A DNA stretch of 64,000 bases from Brachybacterium avium (GTDB lineage Bacteria; Actinomycetota; Actinomycetes; Actinomycetales; Dermabacteraceae): the NCBI RefSeq assembly GCF_002216795.1, contig NZ_CP022316.1, positions 2,232,001 through 2,296,000 on the forward strand, written 5' to 3'. The translations under genes were made by a program, and so were the position numbers. The notes beneath the pieces are model-generated. The model was not told where the DNA came from and made no database searches. It saw only the letters and a program-made list of their open reading frames with translations. Positions 1 through 8,079 of this stretch are shown piece by piece; within the stretch, counting starts at the first letter, position 1, and every line of letters starts with the position of its first letter.

Positions 1-1027
1 TCAGCAGCAGCAGAGCGTCGTTGTAGGTGACGCCGGTGGCGGCCGCGGCGTCGGCGCTGCCGGCATGGTCGAGCTGCTTGTACTCGGCGAGCTCGCCGAC
101 CAGGACGGCAGCGATCATGCCCGGGATGATCACGATGAACGGGATGAACATCTTGGGGAACGCGCCGATGATCGGGGTCATCCGGGCGGAGGTGATGGAC
201 TTGCTGGCCATCGCGCGCTGGACCTCGACGAAGTTCGTCGTCCAGTAGCCGAAGGAGAGCACGAAGCCCAGGCCGAACACGATGCCGATCACGGACAGCA
301 CCGGGCTGTCGAAGCCGGACAGTGCCTGGCCGGGCCAGGTGTGCAGCTGCTCCGAGCCGAGCATGCCGTCGGAGGCGATGCGCTCCTTCATACCGCTCCA
401 GCCGCCCACGCGGTGCAGGCCGATGAGGGTCAGCGGCAGCAGGGCCGCGACGATCACGAAGAACTGCAGCACCTCGTTGTAGATCGCGGCGGAGAGCCCG
501 CCGACGGTGATGTAGAACAGCACGAACGCCGCGGCGACGATCAGGCCCACCCACTGGGGCCAGCCCAGCAGGCGGTGCACGATCATGGCCAGCAGGTACA
601 GGTTCACACCGGCGATCAGCAGCTGGGCGACCGCGAAGCTGATCGCGTTGACCAGGTGCGCCCCGGTGCCGAAGCGCATGCGCATGAACTCCGGGACCGA
701 GCGCACCTTCGAGCCGTAGTAGAAGGGCATCATCACCACGCCCAGGAACAGCATCGCCGGGACGGCGCCGACCCAGAAGTAGTGCATCGTGGGCATGCCG
801 TACTCCGCGCCGGTGGCGGACATGCCCATGATCTCGACCGCGCCGAGGTTGGCGGAGATGAAGGCGAGGCCGGTGACCCAGGCGGGCAGCGAGCGGCCGG
901 AGAGGAAGAACTCGATGGACGTGGAGACACCGCGCTTGGCGTACCAGCCCACACCGAGGACGAAGACGAAGTACAACGCGATGACCGCGTAGTCGATCCA
1001 GTGTGCGTCGAGGAGGAGGTCGACCAT
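1..1027 (-). CDS. Sodium:solute symporter (SSS family), 3' end cut by window edge
   Basis: Partial gene running off the left edge. The 342 visible residues start MVDLLLDAHWIDYAVIALYF and form a string of membrane segments. The SSS-type stretch FGYWTTNFVEVQRAMASKS lies near residues 262-280. Members of this family couple sodium entry to uptake of sugars, inositol or amino acids across the cytoplasmic membrane. The start at 1027 is preceded by AAGGAG (1038-1043, minus strand) about 10 nt away. It is divergent from the sugar ABC operon beginning at 1388, so sugar is the likely substrate, but that is inference from context. The C-terminus is not visible. Confidence 0.9.
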   Translation of the reverse strand, partial: MVDLLLDAHWIDYAVIALYFVFVLGVGWYAKRGVSTSIEFFLSGRSLPAWVTGLAFISANLGAVEIMGMSATGAEYGMPTMHYFWVGAVPAMLFLGVVMMPFYYGSKVRSVPEFMRMRFGTGAHLVNAISFAVAQLLIAGVNLYLLAMIVHRLLGWPQWVGLIVAAAFVLFYITVGGLSAAIYNEVLQFFVIVAALLPLTLIGLHRVGGWSGMKERIASDGMLGSEQLHTWPGQALSGFDSPVLSVIGIVFGLGFVLSFGYWTTNFVEVQRAMASKSITSARMTPIIGAFPKMFIPFIVIIPGMIAAVLVGELAEYKQLDHAGSADAAAATGVTYNDALLLL

Positions 1028-1297
1028 AGGAGACGTTCTCCTTGGGAGATGAGAAGGGCGCCTCGGAGCGCTCGCAGCGCCCACCAGGAGGCGGTGCGGC
1101 AACTGTACCGACGGTCGATCACGTTACCACCGGATGACACCGCCGGCGCGGGACCGGAGAGCCGTGCCGATGGGAGCGACCCGGGTGTGATAGAGCGTGC
1201 CGGACGCCGACCCCGTCCGGTCGTGCGGATCCGCGCCGCCGGTCATTCCGGGGCCCGGGTCTGGGCAGCGGACGGCGCATCGCGTAGCATCACGGGA

Positions 1298-1311
1298 CGT
1301 GAACGTTCACG
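1298..1311. promoter_or_regulatory. Perfect 14-bp LacI-type operator palindrome upstream of sugar ABC operon
   Basis: CGTGAACGTTCACG reads the same on both strands and has the central CG typical of LacI-family operators. It lies 77 nt before the start of the substrate-binding protein at 1388, just after a possible -10 hexamer TAGCAT (1285-1290). The rest of the 360-nt gap 1028-1387 shows no gene. The regulator is not encoded in the visible sequence. Related palindromes are at 6042 and 11907. Confidence 0.6.
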
Positions 1312-1387
1312 GCCGGATGTTGTGCCGCCGCGCAGAATCGGCGCCGGCACGCAGCACTCGACGACGAGGAAGGACGACGTACCAGCG

Positions 1388-2728
1388 ATGAAGCCACGTC
1401 CCACCCGGCGCACCGCGTTGGCAGGAACCGGAGCAGGAATACTGGCAGGCCTCGCAGCCTGCGCACCCCCCAATCCGGGCGACGTCAATGCCGAAGCGGC
1501 CATCCCGCCCAGCGATGGGCCGGTGACACTAAGCTACTGGGCCTGGTTGAAAGACCTGCAGAAGGTCGCCGACATCTTCAACCAGAAGCAGGACCGGATC
1601 AAGGTCGAGACCACCTGGATCCCCGGCGGCAAAGACGGCGGCTACGCCAAGATCCTCTCCGCAGTCTCCGCCGGTGGCGGTCCGGACATCGCCCAGGTGG
1701 AGCTGCGGCAGGTCCCTGAGTTCGCCCTCGCCGGTGCCCTGACCGAGCTCGATCGCTACGGCTTCGACGAGCAGGTCGACGCCTTCGACCCCGGCGCCCT
1801 CAGCCAGGTGAAGGTCGGTGACTCCTACTGGGCCGTCCCCCAGGACACCGGCCCCGTGGCCACCTTCTATAACCGCGAGGTGCTCGAAGGGGAGCTCGGG
1901 CTGCAGCCCCCGGCCACGTGGGAGGAGTTCAGGGAGACTGCCGAGATCGTCTCCGAGGCCGGCAGGAACCTCATCACCCTTGACCCGTCGGACGGTTCGT
2001 ACCTCATCTCCTGGATCATGCAGTCCGGCGCCGTGTGGTTCCGGACCGAGGGGGACACATGGGTGGTCGACATGACCGGTGCCGCCTCGATGCGGGTGGC
2101 CGAGTTCTGGGACGAGATCCTGGGCGCGAAGATCATCGGGACGGGATACGGCGCGTTCTCGACGCCGTGGATGGCCGCCGCCGGCGAGGGGAAAGTGCTC
2201 GCCACCATCGGTGGCTCCTGGGGTGATGCGCTCGTGAAGTCGGTGCCCGACGCGGAGGGGAAATGGGCGGCGGCCCCGATGCCCACGTGGGCCGATGGGA
2301 GCGGCTACGCCTCCGGCGCCCACGGCGGCTCGGCCGCCGCGGTGCTGTCCAACGCCCAGCACCCCGCGGAGGCGCTGGAGTTCCTCAACTGGATGTGCAC
2401 GGATCCCGACGGGATCGACGCGATGATCGAGTTCTCCGGGATCGGCTGGTCGCCGTCCAAGGACTACATCGGCAAGACGCGACAGCAGCCCTCGGAGTTC
2501 TTCTCGGGACAGAACTACAACGAGGAGGTCATCCTGCCGATGGCCGAGGGGCAGAACCTCGAGTGGACCTGGGCCCCGCTCATGCAGCGTGTGCAGGCCA
2601 TGATCGGCGACGGGATGAGCGCTGCGGTCACCGGTGAAGTCCCCTTGGTGGACATGTTCCCGCAGACCCAGGCGAAGATCGTCAAGATCATGCGGGACAT
2701 GGGACTGAACGCGGAGGAGGCACGATGA
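1388..2728 (+). CDS. Sugar ABC transporter substrate-binding lipoprotein
   Basis: 446-residue family-1 extracellular solute-binding protein. The N-terminus has twin arginines (R7-R8), a hydrophobic stretch and a lipobox Leu-Ala-Ala-Cys with the lipidated Cys at 25, so the mature protein should be anchored outside the membrane. The body has the usual features of CUT1 sugar-binding proteins (VTLSYWAWLKD near the start, TFYNREVL mid-protein). The reading frame is open far upstream, but ATG 1388 is the only start that gives the lipoprotein signal. Its TGA overlaps the ATG of the first permease (2725-2728). It presumably feeds an oligosaccharide to the two permeases; no ATPase is encoded here, as is common when one shared MsiK-type ATPase serves many CUT1 systems. 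Confidence 0.93.
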   Translation: MKPRPTRRTALAGTGAGILAGLAACAPPNPGDVNAEAAIPPSDGPVTLSYWAWLKDLQKVADIFNQKQDRIKVETTWIPGGKDGGYAKILSAVSAGGGPDIAQVELRQVPEFALAGALTELDRYGFDEQVDAFDPGALSQVKVGDSYWAVPQDTGPVATFYNREVLEGELGLQPPATWEEFRETAEIVSEAGRNLITLDPSDGSYLISWIMQSGAVWFRTEGDTWVVDMTGAASMRVAEFWDEILGAKIIGTGYGAFSTPWMAAAGEGKVLATIGGSWGDALVKSVPDAEGKWAAAPMPTWADGSGYASGAHGGSAAAVLSNAQHPAEALEFLNWMCTDPDGIDAMIEFSGIGWSPSKDYIGKTRQQPSEFFSGQNYNEEVILPMAEGQNLEWTWAPLMQRVQAMIGDGMSAAVTGEVPLVDMFPQTQAKIVKIMRDMGLNAEEAR

Positions 2729-3609
2729 GATCCAAGACAGCTCCCTGGGTGCTGCTGGCACCGTTCCTGGTCGTCTTCCTCGGCACCATGATCGTGCCGA
2801 TCATCATGGCGATCGGGTACTCGTTCAGCTCCGTCGAGCGCCACGGCCTGCTCGGCGAGGACGGCATCACCAACAGCTTCGCCGGGTTCGAGAACTACCT
2901 CAAGGCCCTGTCGAACGCGAACTTCGTCGAGTCGATCGGACGCATGGTCCTGTTCGGCGTCGTCCAGGTGACCGTGATGATCGTGGCCGCAGTGATCCTG
3001 GCACTGCTGCTGGAGAGCGCGAGCGCCAAGTGGCCCGGGTTCTTCCGCGCCACCTACTTCCTGCCCTACGGGATCCCCGGCGTGATCGCCACGATCCTGT
3101 GGTCGTTCCTGTACATCCCCGGGCTGAGCCCGATCGTGGACGTGCTGGAGCTGGTGGGCCTGCCGATCGACTTCCTGGGCCCGAACATGGTGCTGTGGTC
3201 TATCGCGAACATCGTGACCTGGACCTACACCGGCTACAACATGCTCATCATCATCGCCCAGCTCAAGTCGATCCCCGGTGAGCTGTACGAGGCCGCGAAG
3301 ATCGACGGCGCCGGCTCGATCCGGGTGGCCACCTCGATCCAGCTGCCGCTGATCCGCCCGGCCGTGATGCTCACGGTGATCTTCTCGATCATCGGCACCC
3401 TGCAGCTGTTCGCCGAGCCGCGGCTGATGCAGTCCATGAGCGCCGGGATCACCTCGGAGTACACCCCGAACATGTCCGCCTATGCCTTCGCGTTCCAGTA
3501 CAACGACATCGGCATGGCGGCCGCCCAGGCCGTGATCATCGCGGTCTCCGCCTTCCTCCTCTCGGCGGTCGCGCTGGGAGTCTCCTCCTGGATGGAGAAG
3601 CGTCGATGA
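2725..3609 (+). CDS. Carbohydrate ABC transporter permease (MalF-like)
   Basis: 294-residue inner-membrane permease with about six transmembrane segments. The cytoplasmic EAA loop (YEAAKIDGAG, residues 188-197) is where the ATPase docks. It starts within the stop codon of the binding protein (ATGA overlap) and its own stop overlaps the next start (3606-3609), so the three genes are translationally coupled. Pairs with the following permease to form the channel. Substrate not determinable from sequence; the context suggests a galactoside or other oligosaccharide. Confidence 0.93.
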   Translation: MRSKTAPWVLLAPFLVVFLGTMIVPIIMAIGYSFSSVERHGLLGEDGITNSFAGFENYLKALSNANFVESIGRMVLFGVVQVTVMIVAAVILALLLESASAKWPGFFRATYFLPYGIPGVIATILWSFLYIPGLSPIVDVLELVGLPIDFLGPNMVLWSIANIVTWTYTGYNMLIIIAQLKSIPGELYEAAKIDGAGSIRVATSIQLPLIRPAVMLTVIFSIIGTLQLFAEPRLMQSMSAGITSEYTPNMSAYAFAFQYNDIGMAAAQAVIIAVSAFLLSAVALGVSSWMEKRR

Positions 3610-4577
3610 GCACCTCGCACCACACCCCCGACACCACCGCACCGACCGGGCGCCGCAGGGCCACGAAGCCCGCGAAGGGTTCGAAAGCCACGAAGAGCGC
3701 GGCGCACGAGAGCCGCACCGGCGCGCGAGACGCCGGCCGGAAGCCGACGACCACCATCCTGGTCACCGCGATCCTCGTGATCATCGCGCTGTACTTCCTG
3801 GTCCCCGTCTACTGGGTGCTCATCAATGCCACCAAGTCCACCGAGGACCTCTTCGGCACCAACGGCTTCTGGTTCGGCGAGAGCTTCCAGCTGTGGGAGA
3901 ACCTCAAGGCCGTGCTCAGCGCCAACGGCGGGATCTTCCCGCGCTGGGGACTGAACTCCATCCTGTACGCGGGTCTGGGCTCCGTGCTCGCCACCTACTT
4001 CGCGACCGCTGCGGGGTATGCCCTGGCCAAGTACCGCTTCCCGGGCAGGCGCTTCATCTATGTGCTGGTCCTCGGCGGGGTGCTGGTGCCCGGCACCGCC
4101 GTCGCACTGCCGCTGTTCTTCCTGTTCAGCTCGATCGGGATCACCAACACCTACTGGTCCGTGCTGATCCCCTCGCTGGTGAGCCCCTTCGGGCTGTTCC
4201 TGGCCTCGATCTACGCGAGCGCCGCAGTGCCCGATGAGCTGCTCGAAGCCGGCCGGATCGACGGAGTGGGGGAGCTGGGACTGTTCCACCGCCTCGCGCT
4301 GCCGCAGCTGACCCCCGCGATCGTCACCATCCTGCTGTTCCAGTTCGTCGCGATCTGGAACAACTACATGCTCCCGCTGGTCATGCTGGCCGACGAGAAG
4401 CTCTACCCGATCACCCTGGGCCTGGACAACTGGCGGGCCCAGACCGACCGGCTGCCGGAGTTCTACCAGCTCACCACCGGCGGCGCGCTGCTGTCGGTGA
4501 TCCCGCTGGCGATCCTCATCCTCGTCCTGCAGCGCTTCTGGCGCGGCGGGCTGACGGAGGGATCGGTCAAGGGGTGA
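3606..4577 (+). CDS. Carbohydrate ABC transporter permease (MalG-like)
   Basis: 323-residue second permease of the importer. An unusually basic, Thr/Ala-rich cytoplasmic tail of about 45 residues precedes the first membrane segment (TILVTAILVIIALYFLVPVY). The EAA-type loop is LLEAGRIDGVGELGLFHRLA near residue 210. Ends 34 nt before the serpin ribosome-binding site with no terminator visible, so the serpin is likely co-transcribed. Confidence 0.93.
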   Translation: MSTSHHTPDTTAPTGRRRATKPAKGSKATKSAAHESRTGARDAGRKPTTTILVTAILVIIALYFLVPVYWVLINATKSTEDLFGTNGFWFGESFQLWENLKAVLSANGGIFPRWGLNSILYAGLGSVLATYFATAAGYALAKYRFPGRRFIYVLVLGGVLVPGTAVALPLFFLFSSIGITNTYWSVLIPSLVSPFGLFLASIYASAAVPDELLEAGRIDGVGELGLFHRLALPQLTPAIVTILLFQFVAIWNNYMLPLVMLADEKLYPITLGLDNWRAQTDRLPEFYQLTTGGALLSVIPLAILILVLQRFWRGGLTEGSVKG

Positions 4578-4617
4578 CCGCCCCGCGCCCGCCACAGAGC
4601 TCGAGAGGAGCATGACG

Positions 4618-5967
4618 ATGGACGTCGACCATCCCCGCACCCCGCTGCGCCGCTCGGCGACTCCGGGACGTCGGGCGGTGCTGGCCGGCAGCGCATCCCT
4701 GCCGCTGGCGGCCCTCGGCCTCGCCGCCTGCGAAGGGACGGAGCAGGGCGGTGCCGCCCCGGACCTGTCGGCGGAGCTGCCGCGGGCGGAGCCGGGGCCC
4801 GCGACGGGTGCCGGCGCGTTCGTAGTGCCCTTCACCGCCCGGATGCTCGGTTCGCTCGAGCGGGCGGAGACCAATACCGTCTGCTCGCCGCTGTCCGCCC
4901 AGGTGGCGCTCACGATGGTCGGCATGGGCGCCGCGGGGGAGACGCTCGCCCAGATGGAGGCAGTCCTCGGAGCGCGCATGGACGAGCTGGCAGGGAGCGC
5001 GAACACGCTCTCGACAGTGCTCGCCGCCGTCGGTGCCCAGGAGCGCGAGGCGGAGGACGAGGACCGGCCCGCGCCGGCCCGCGCCTCGCTCGTGAACGGG
5101 ACCTGGCTGCAGGAGGGGTTCGAGATCCAGCAGAGCTTCCTCGAGGATCTCGCCACCTGGTTCGGCAGCGGGGTCTTCGAGGCGGACTTCGCCGACCACG
5201 CCGAGCGGGAGGCGGCCCGCGAGGAGATCAACGACTGGGTCGCCGACTCCACCGACGACCTCATCGAGGAGCTGATCCCCACGGGCGCCCTGACGGCGGC
5301 CACCCGCCTGGTGCTGGTCAACGCTCTGCACCTGAAAGCCGCGTGGCAGCAGCCGCTGACCGTGGAGGGCGGGCGCTTCACCACCGCCGACGGCGAGGAG
5401 CGCAGCTGCGAGATGCTCCACGGCACCACCGCCACCTGGTACGAGGACGAGGTGTGCCGGGCGACCTCCCTGGACACCTACGGGGACGCCCTCGCCCTCG
5501 CCCTCGTCCAGCCCACCGGCGACCTCACAGAGGTGCTCGAGACCTGGTCGGCGGCGGCCGGGGAAGACGGCTCCGGTCTCGCCGCACTGCTGGACGGCCT
5601 CGAGGGCTCCGAGGTGAGCACCCAGCTGAGCGTCCCCGCCTTCGATATCAGCTGGGGGGCCTCGCTGAAGGACGTCCTGCAGGGGCTCGGCATGACCGAT
5701 GCGTTCTCCGGTGCGGCCGATTTCTCCGGGATCACCGGATCGACGGACCTGGTGATCGACGAGGTGCTGCAGAAGGCGGTGATCACCGTCGACGAGAACG
5801 GGATGGAGGCCGCCGCCGCGACCGCCGTGGTGGCCGTCGAGACCTCGGCCCAGGTGCCCGAGCAGGAGCTGGTGCTGGACTCGCCGTTCCTGCTCGTCGC
5901 CTATGAGCGGACCACGCTCGCTCCGCTCGTCGTCGGCTGGATCGGCGATCCCACGCAGACCCGCTGA
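4618..5967 (+). CDS. Serpin-family serine protease inhibitor, predicted surface lipoprotein
   Basis: 449-residue serpin. Twin arginines (R18-R19) precede a hydrophobic stretch and a lipobox Leu-Ala-Ala-Cys (Cys38), so it is probably exported and lipid-anchored. The reactive-centre hinge ENGMEAAAATAVVA (about residues 391-405) has the run of small residues required for loop insertion, which marks inhibitory serpins. The C-terminal serpin signature DSPFLLVAYERTT follows near 420. The scissile bond should lie in the loop about SAQVPEQE, so the target protease cannot be named. GAGAGGAG at 4603-4610 is 7 nt from ATG 4618 but only 1 nt from ATG 4612, hence the later start. A serpin directly behind a sugar importer is unusual; inhibitory serpins are known from gut bifidobacteria, where they act on host elastases. 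Confidence 0.92.
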   Translation: MDVDHPRTPLRRSATPGRRAVLAGSASLPLAALGLAACEGTEQGGAAPDLSAELPRAEPGPATGAGAFVVPFTARMLGSLERAETNTVCSPLSAQVALTMVGMGAAGETLAQMEAVLGARMDELAGSANTLSTVLAAVGAQEREAEDEDRPAPARASLVNGTWLQEGFEIQQSFLEDLATWFGSGVFEADFADHAEREAAREEINDWVADSTDDLIEELIPTGALTAATRLVLVNALHLKAAWQQPLTVEGGRFTTADGEERSCEMLHGTTATWYEDEVCRATSLDTYGDALALALVQPTGDLTEVLETWSAAAGEDGSGLAALLDGLEGSEVSTQLSVPAFDISWGASLKDVLQGLGMTDAFSGAADFSGITGSTDLVIDEVLQKAVITVDENGMEAAAATAVVAVETSAQVPEQELVLDSPFLLVAYERTTLAPLVVGWIGDPTQTR

Positions 5968-6041
5968 CCGGCCGGGGAGCGGTGCCGCGCGAGACGCGGC
6001 CCGCTGGGCGCGCCCCGCGGTCGAACACCTGACACACTGTC

Positions 6042-6055
6042 GTAAGACGTTTTAC
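6042..6055. promoter_or_regulatory. LacI-type operator upstream of beta-galactosidase
   Basis: GTAAGACGTTTTAC is a 14-bp palindrome with one mismatched pair, centred on CG. It lies 19 nt before the GH35 start at 6074. The core resembles LacI-family sites (GTAAAACGTTTTAC). It implies that the beta-galactosidase has its own sugar-responsive promoter in the 106-nt gap after the serpin gene. Confidence 0.6.
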
Positions 6056-6073
6056 ACGAAAGGACATCCGACG

Positions 6074-7987
6074 ATGACCGCCCTGCTCCGACCCACCCCT
6101 GACGGTTTCCTCCGCGACGGGGATCCGCACCTGGTGATCTCCGGTGCGCTCCACTACTTCCGGGTCCATCCCGAGCAGTGGCGCGACCGCCTGCGCCGCC
6201 TGGTCGCGATGGGCTGCAACACCGTGGAGACCTACGTGGCCTGGAACGTGCACCAGCCCGCGCAGGACGTCACCACCTTCGACGGCATCGCGGACCTCGG
6301 TCGCTTCCTCGACATCGCCGCCGAGGAGGGCCTCGACGCGATCGTGCGCCCGGGCCCCTACATCTGCGCCGAATGGGAGAACGGCGGCTTCCCCGGCTGG
6401 ATCCTCGCCGACCGCAACCTGCGCCTGCGGAATCGCAACGCCCCATACCTGCAGCTGGTCGACGCCTGGTTCGACCAGTTGATCCCGGTGATCGCCGAGC
6501 GGCAGGCCGCCCGCGGCGGCAACGTGGTGATGGTGCAGGTCGAGAACGAGTACGGCAGCTTCGGTGATGACAAGGTCTACCTCGCCCACCTGCGCGACGG
6601 CCTGATCGCCCGCGGCATCGAGGAGCTGCTGGTGACCTCCGACGGCCCGGCACGGATGTGGCTGACCGGCGGCACCGTCGAGGGGACGCTGGGCACCGTG
6701 AACTTCGGCTCCCGCACCCTCGAGGTGCTCGCGATGGCCGAGCGGGAGCTGCCCGCCCAGCCGCAGATGTGCATGGAGTTCTGGAACGGCTGGTTCGACC
6801 ACTGGGGCGAGCAGCACCACGAGCGCACCGGCGGCGATGCAGCGGGCGAGCTCGCCGACATGCTGAACAACGGCATGAGTGTGAACTTCTACATGGCCCA
6901 CGGCGGCACCAACTTCGGCCTGCAGGCCGGCGCCAACCATGACGGCACGCTGCAGCCCACCACCACCAGCTACGACTACGACGCCCCGATCGCCGAGAAC
7001 GGCGCGCTCACCGAGAAGTTCCGCGCCTTCCGCGAGGTCGTCGCGCAGCATCGTGACCTCCCGTCGTACGAGGAGCATCTCGCGCAGCTGGGCCTCTCCG
7101 AACTGCCGGCAACCCTCCCGGCGGGCGAGGTCGCGATCGAGAAGGTCACCTCCCTGCGCGGCACCGAGCGCTTCACCCGTCCCGCCGAGGTGCATCCGAC
7201 CCCGCCCGCCTTCGAGGACCTCGGTCTCGAGCGCGGCCTGCTGCGCCTGTCCCGCGAGATCGAGATCGCTGCCGCCGAGCGCGAGGGCCGCACCGAGATC
7301 TCCCCGCTGAAGCTCTACGACCTGCATGACCGTGCCTGGGTGTACGTCGATGGGGTGTACGTCGGAGCCACCGGGCTGGACCCGGCACAGGCCGACGTCC
7401 CGCACGCGGAGCGCACCGACGCCACCGACCCGGCCGTCGTCGAGCTCACGCCCTTCGTCGACCGGCTGCTGCCGGACGGCGGTCACCGCACCGTGCGGGT
7501 GGAGATCCTGGTCGAGAACCTGGGGCGGGTGAACTTCGGCCCCCGCCTCGGAGAGCGCAAGGGCATCCTCGGCGGGGTCTGGCAGACCATCCGCTACCTC
7601 AACGACTGGGAGGCCGACGCCTGGCCGCTCGAGGAGATGGGCGAGGAACTGGCCGGACTGCTCGAGAACGCGCCCGCACTCGCCGCGGAGACCGACGCCG
7701 ACACCAGCGCCGACAATGATGCGCTGCCGGTGCTGGTCGGGGCGGCCTTCGACGCGGAGGCACCGACGGACACCTTCCTCGACGTCTCCGCCGCCGGGCA
7801 CGGCGTCGCCTATGTCAACGGCTTCTGCGTGGGCCGGTACTGGAACATCGGCCCCCAGCAGAGCCTGTACGTGCCGGCGCCGCTGGTCCGCCCGGGCCGC
7901 AACGAGGTGCTGCTGCTGGACCTCGAGAAGCGGCCGACCGCGCTCGCGCTGGTGACGGAGCACGTGTTCGCGACGCCGGGGGTCTGA
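6074..7987 (+). CDS. Beta-galactosidase, glycoside hydrolase family 35
   Basis: 637-residue GH35 enzyme hydrolysing terminal beta-galactosides with retention. The TIM-barrel N-terminus begins with the family hallmark GALHYFRVHPEQWRDRL. The acid/base Glu159 lies in VENEYGSFG and the nucleophile Glu235 in CMEFWNGWFDHWG. The GGTNFG motif is near residue 277. C-terminal jelly-roll domains follow. There is no signal peptide, so it is cytoplasmic and acts on imported oligosaccharides. The ATG at 6074 is preceded by AAAGGA (6059-6064); the frame is open further upstream but without homology. It follows the importer and serpin genes and has its own LacI-type operator. Confidence 0.95.
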   Translation: MTALLRPTPDGFLRDGDPHLVISGALHYFRVHPEQWRDRLRRLVAMGCNTVETYVAWNVHQPAQDVTTFDGIADLGRFLDIAAEEGLDAIVRPGPYICAEWENGGFPGWILADRNLRLRNRNAPYLQLVDAWFDQLIPVIAERQAARGGNVVMVQVENEYGSFGDDKVYLAHLRDGLIARGIEELLVTSDGPARMWLTGGTVEGTLGTVNFGSRTLEVLAMAERELPAQPQMCMEFWNGWFDHWGEQHHERTGGDAAGELADMLNNGMSVNFYMAHGGTNFGLQAGANHDGTLQPTTTSYDYDAPIAENGALTEKFRAFREVVAQHRDLPSYEEHLAQLGLSELPATLPAGEVAIEKVTSLRGTERFTRPAEVHPTPPAFEDLGLERGLLRLSREIEIAAAEREGRTEISPLKLYDLHDRAWVYVDGVYVGATGLDPAQADVPHAERTDATDPAVVELTPFVDRLLPDGGHRTVRVEILVENLGRVNFGPRLGERKGILGGVWQTIRYLNDWEADAWPLEEMGEELAGLLENAPALAAETDADTSADNDALPVLVGAAFDAEAPTDTFLDVSAAGHGVAYVNGFCVGRYWNIGPQQSLYVPAPLVRPGRNEVLLLDLEKRPTALALVTEHVFATPGV

Positions 7988-8025
7988 GCCTCACCGGGTC
8001 GACCGCTCCGGCTCCGTCGCTATGA

Positions 8026-8061
8026 CCGCAGGCCCGACGGGGAATCCGGCCGGGCCTGCGG
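8026..8061. terminator. Bidirectional terminator hairpin between convergent genes
   Basis: CCGCAGGCCCG (8026-8036) pairs perfectly with CGGGCCTGCGG (8051-8061) around a 14-nt loop. It lies in the 92-nt gap between the converging beta-galactosidase and binding-protein genes. It lacks a T-run, which is common in high-GC actinobacteria. Confidence 0.65.
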
Positions 8062-8079
8062 AGATCGGAGGGAGTCAGA

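Noticed and set aside
1529..2761. Minus-strand frame opposite the sugar-binding protein
   Set aside because: Mirror of the lipoprotein gene with no ribosome site or recognised domain.
3480..5477. Long minus-strand open frame opposite the permease and serpin genes
   Set aside because: Its product is Ser/Arg/Gln-rich noise with no motif; the plus-strand genes in the same place have clear families. High GC leaves antisense frames open.
5783..7963. 726-codon minus-strand frame opposite the beta-galactosidase
   Set aside because: Antisense shadow of GH35 codons, low-complexity and without conserved motifs.
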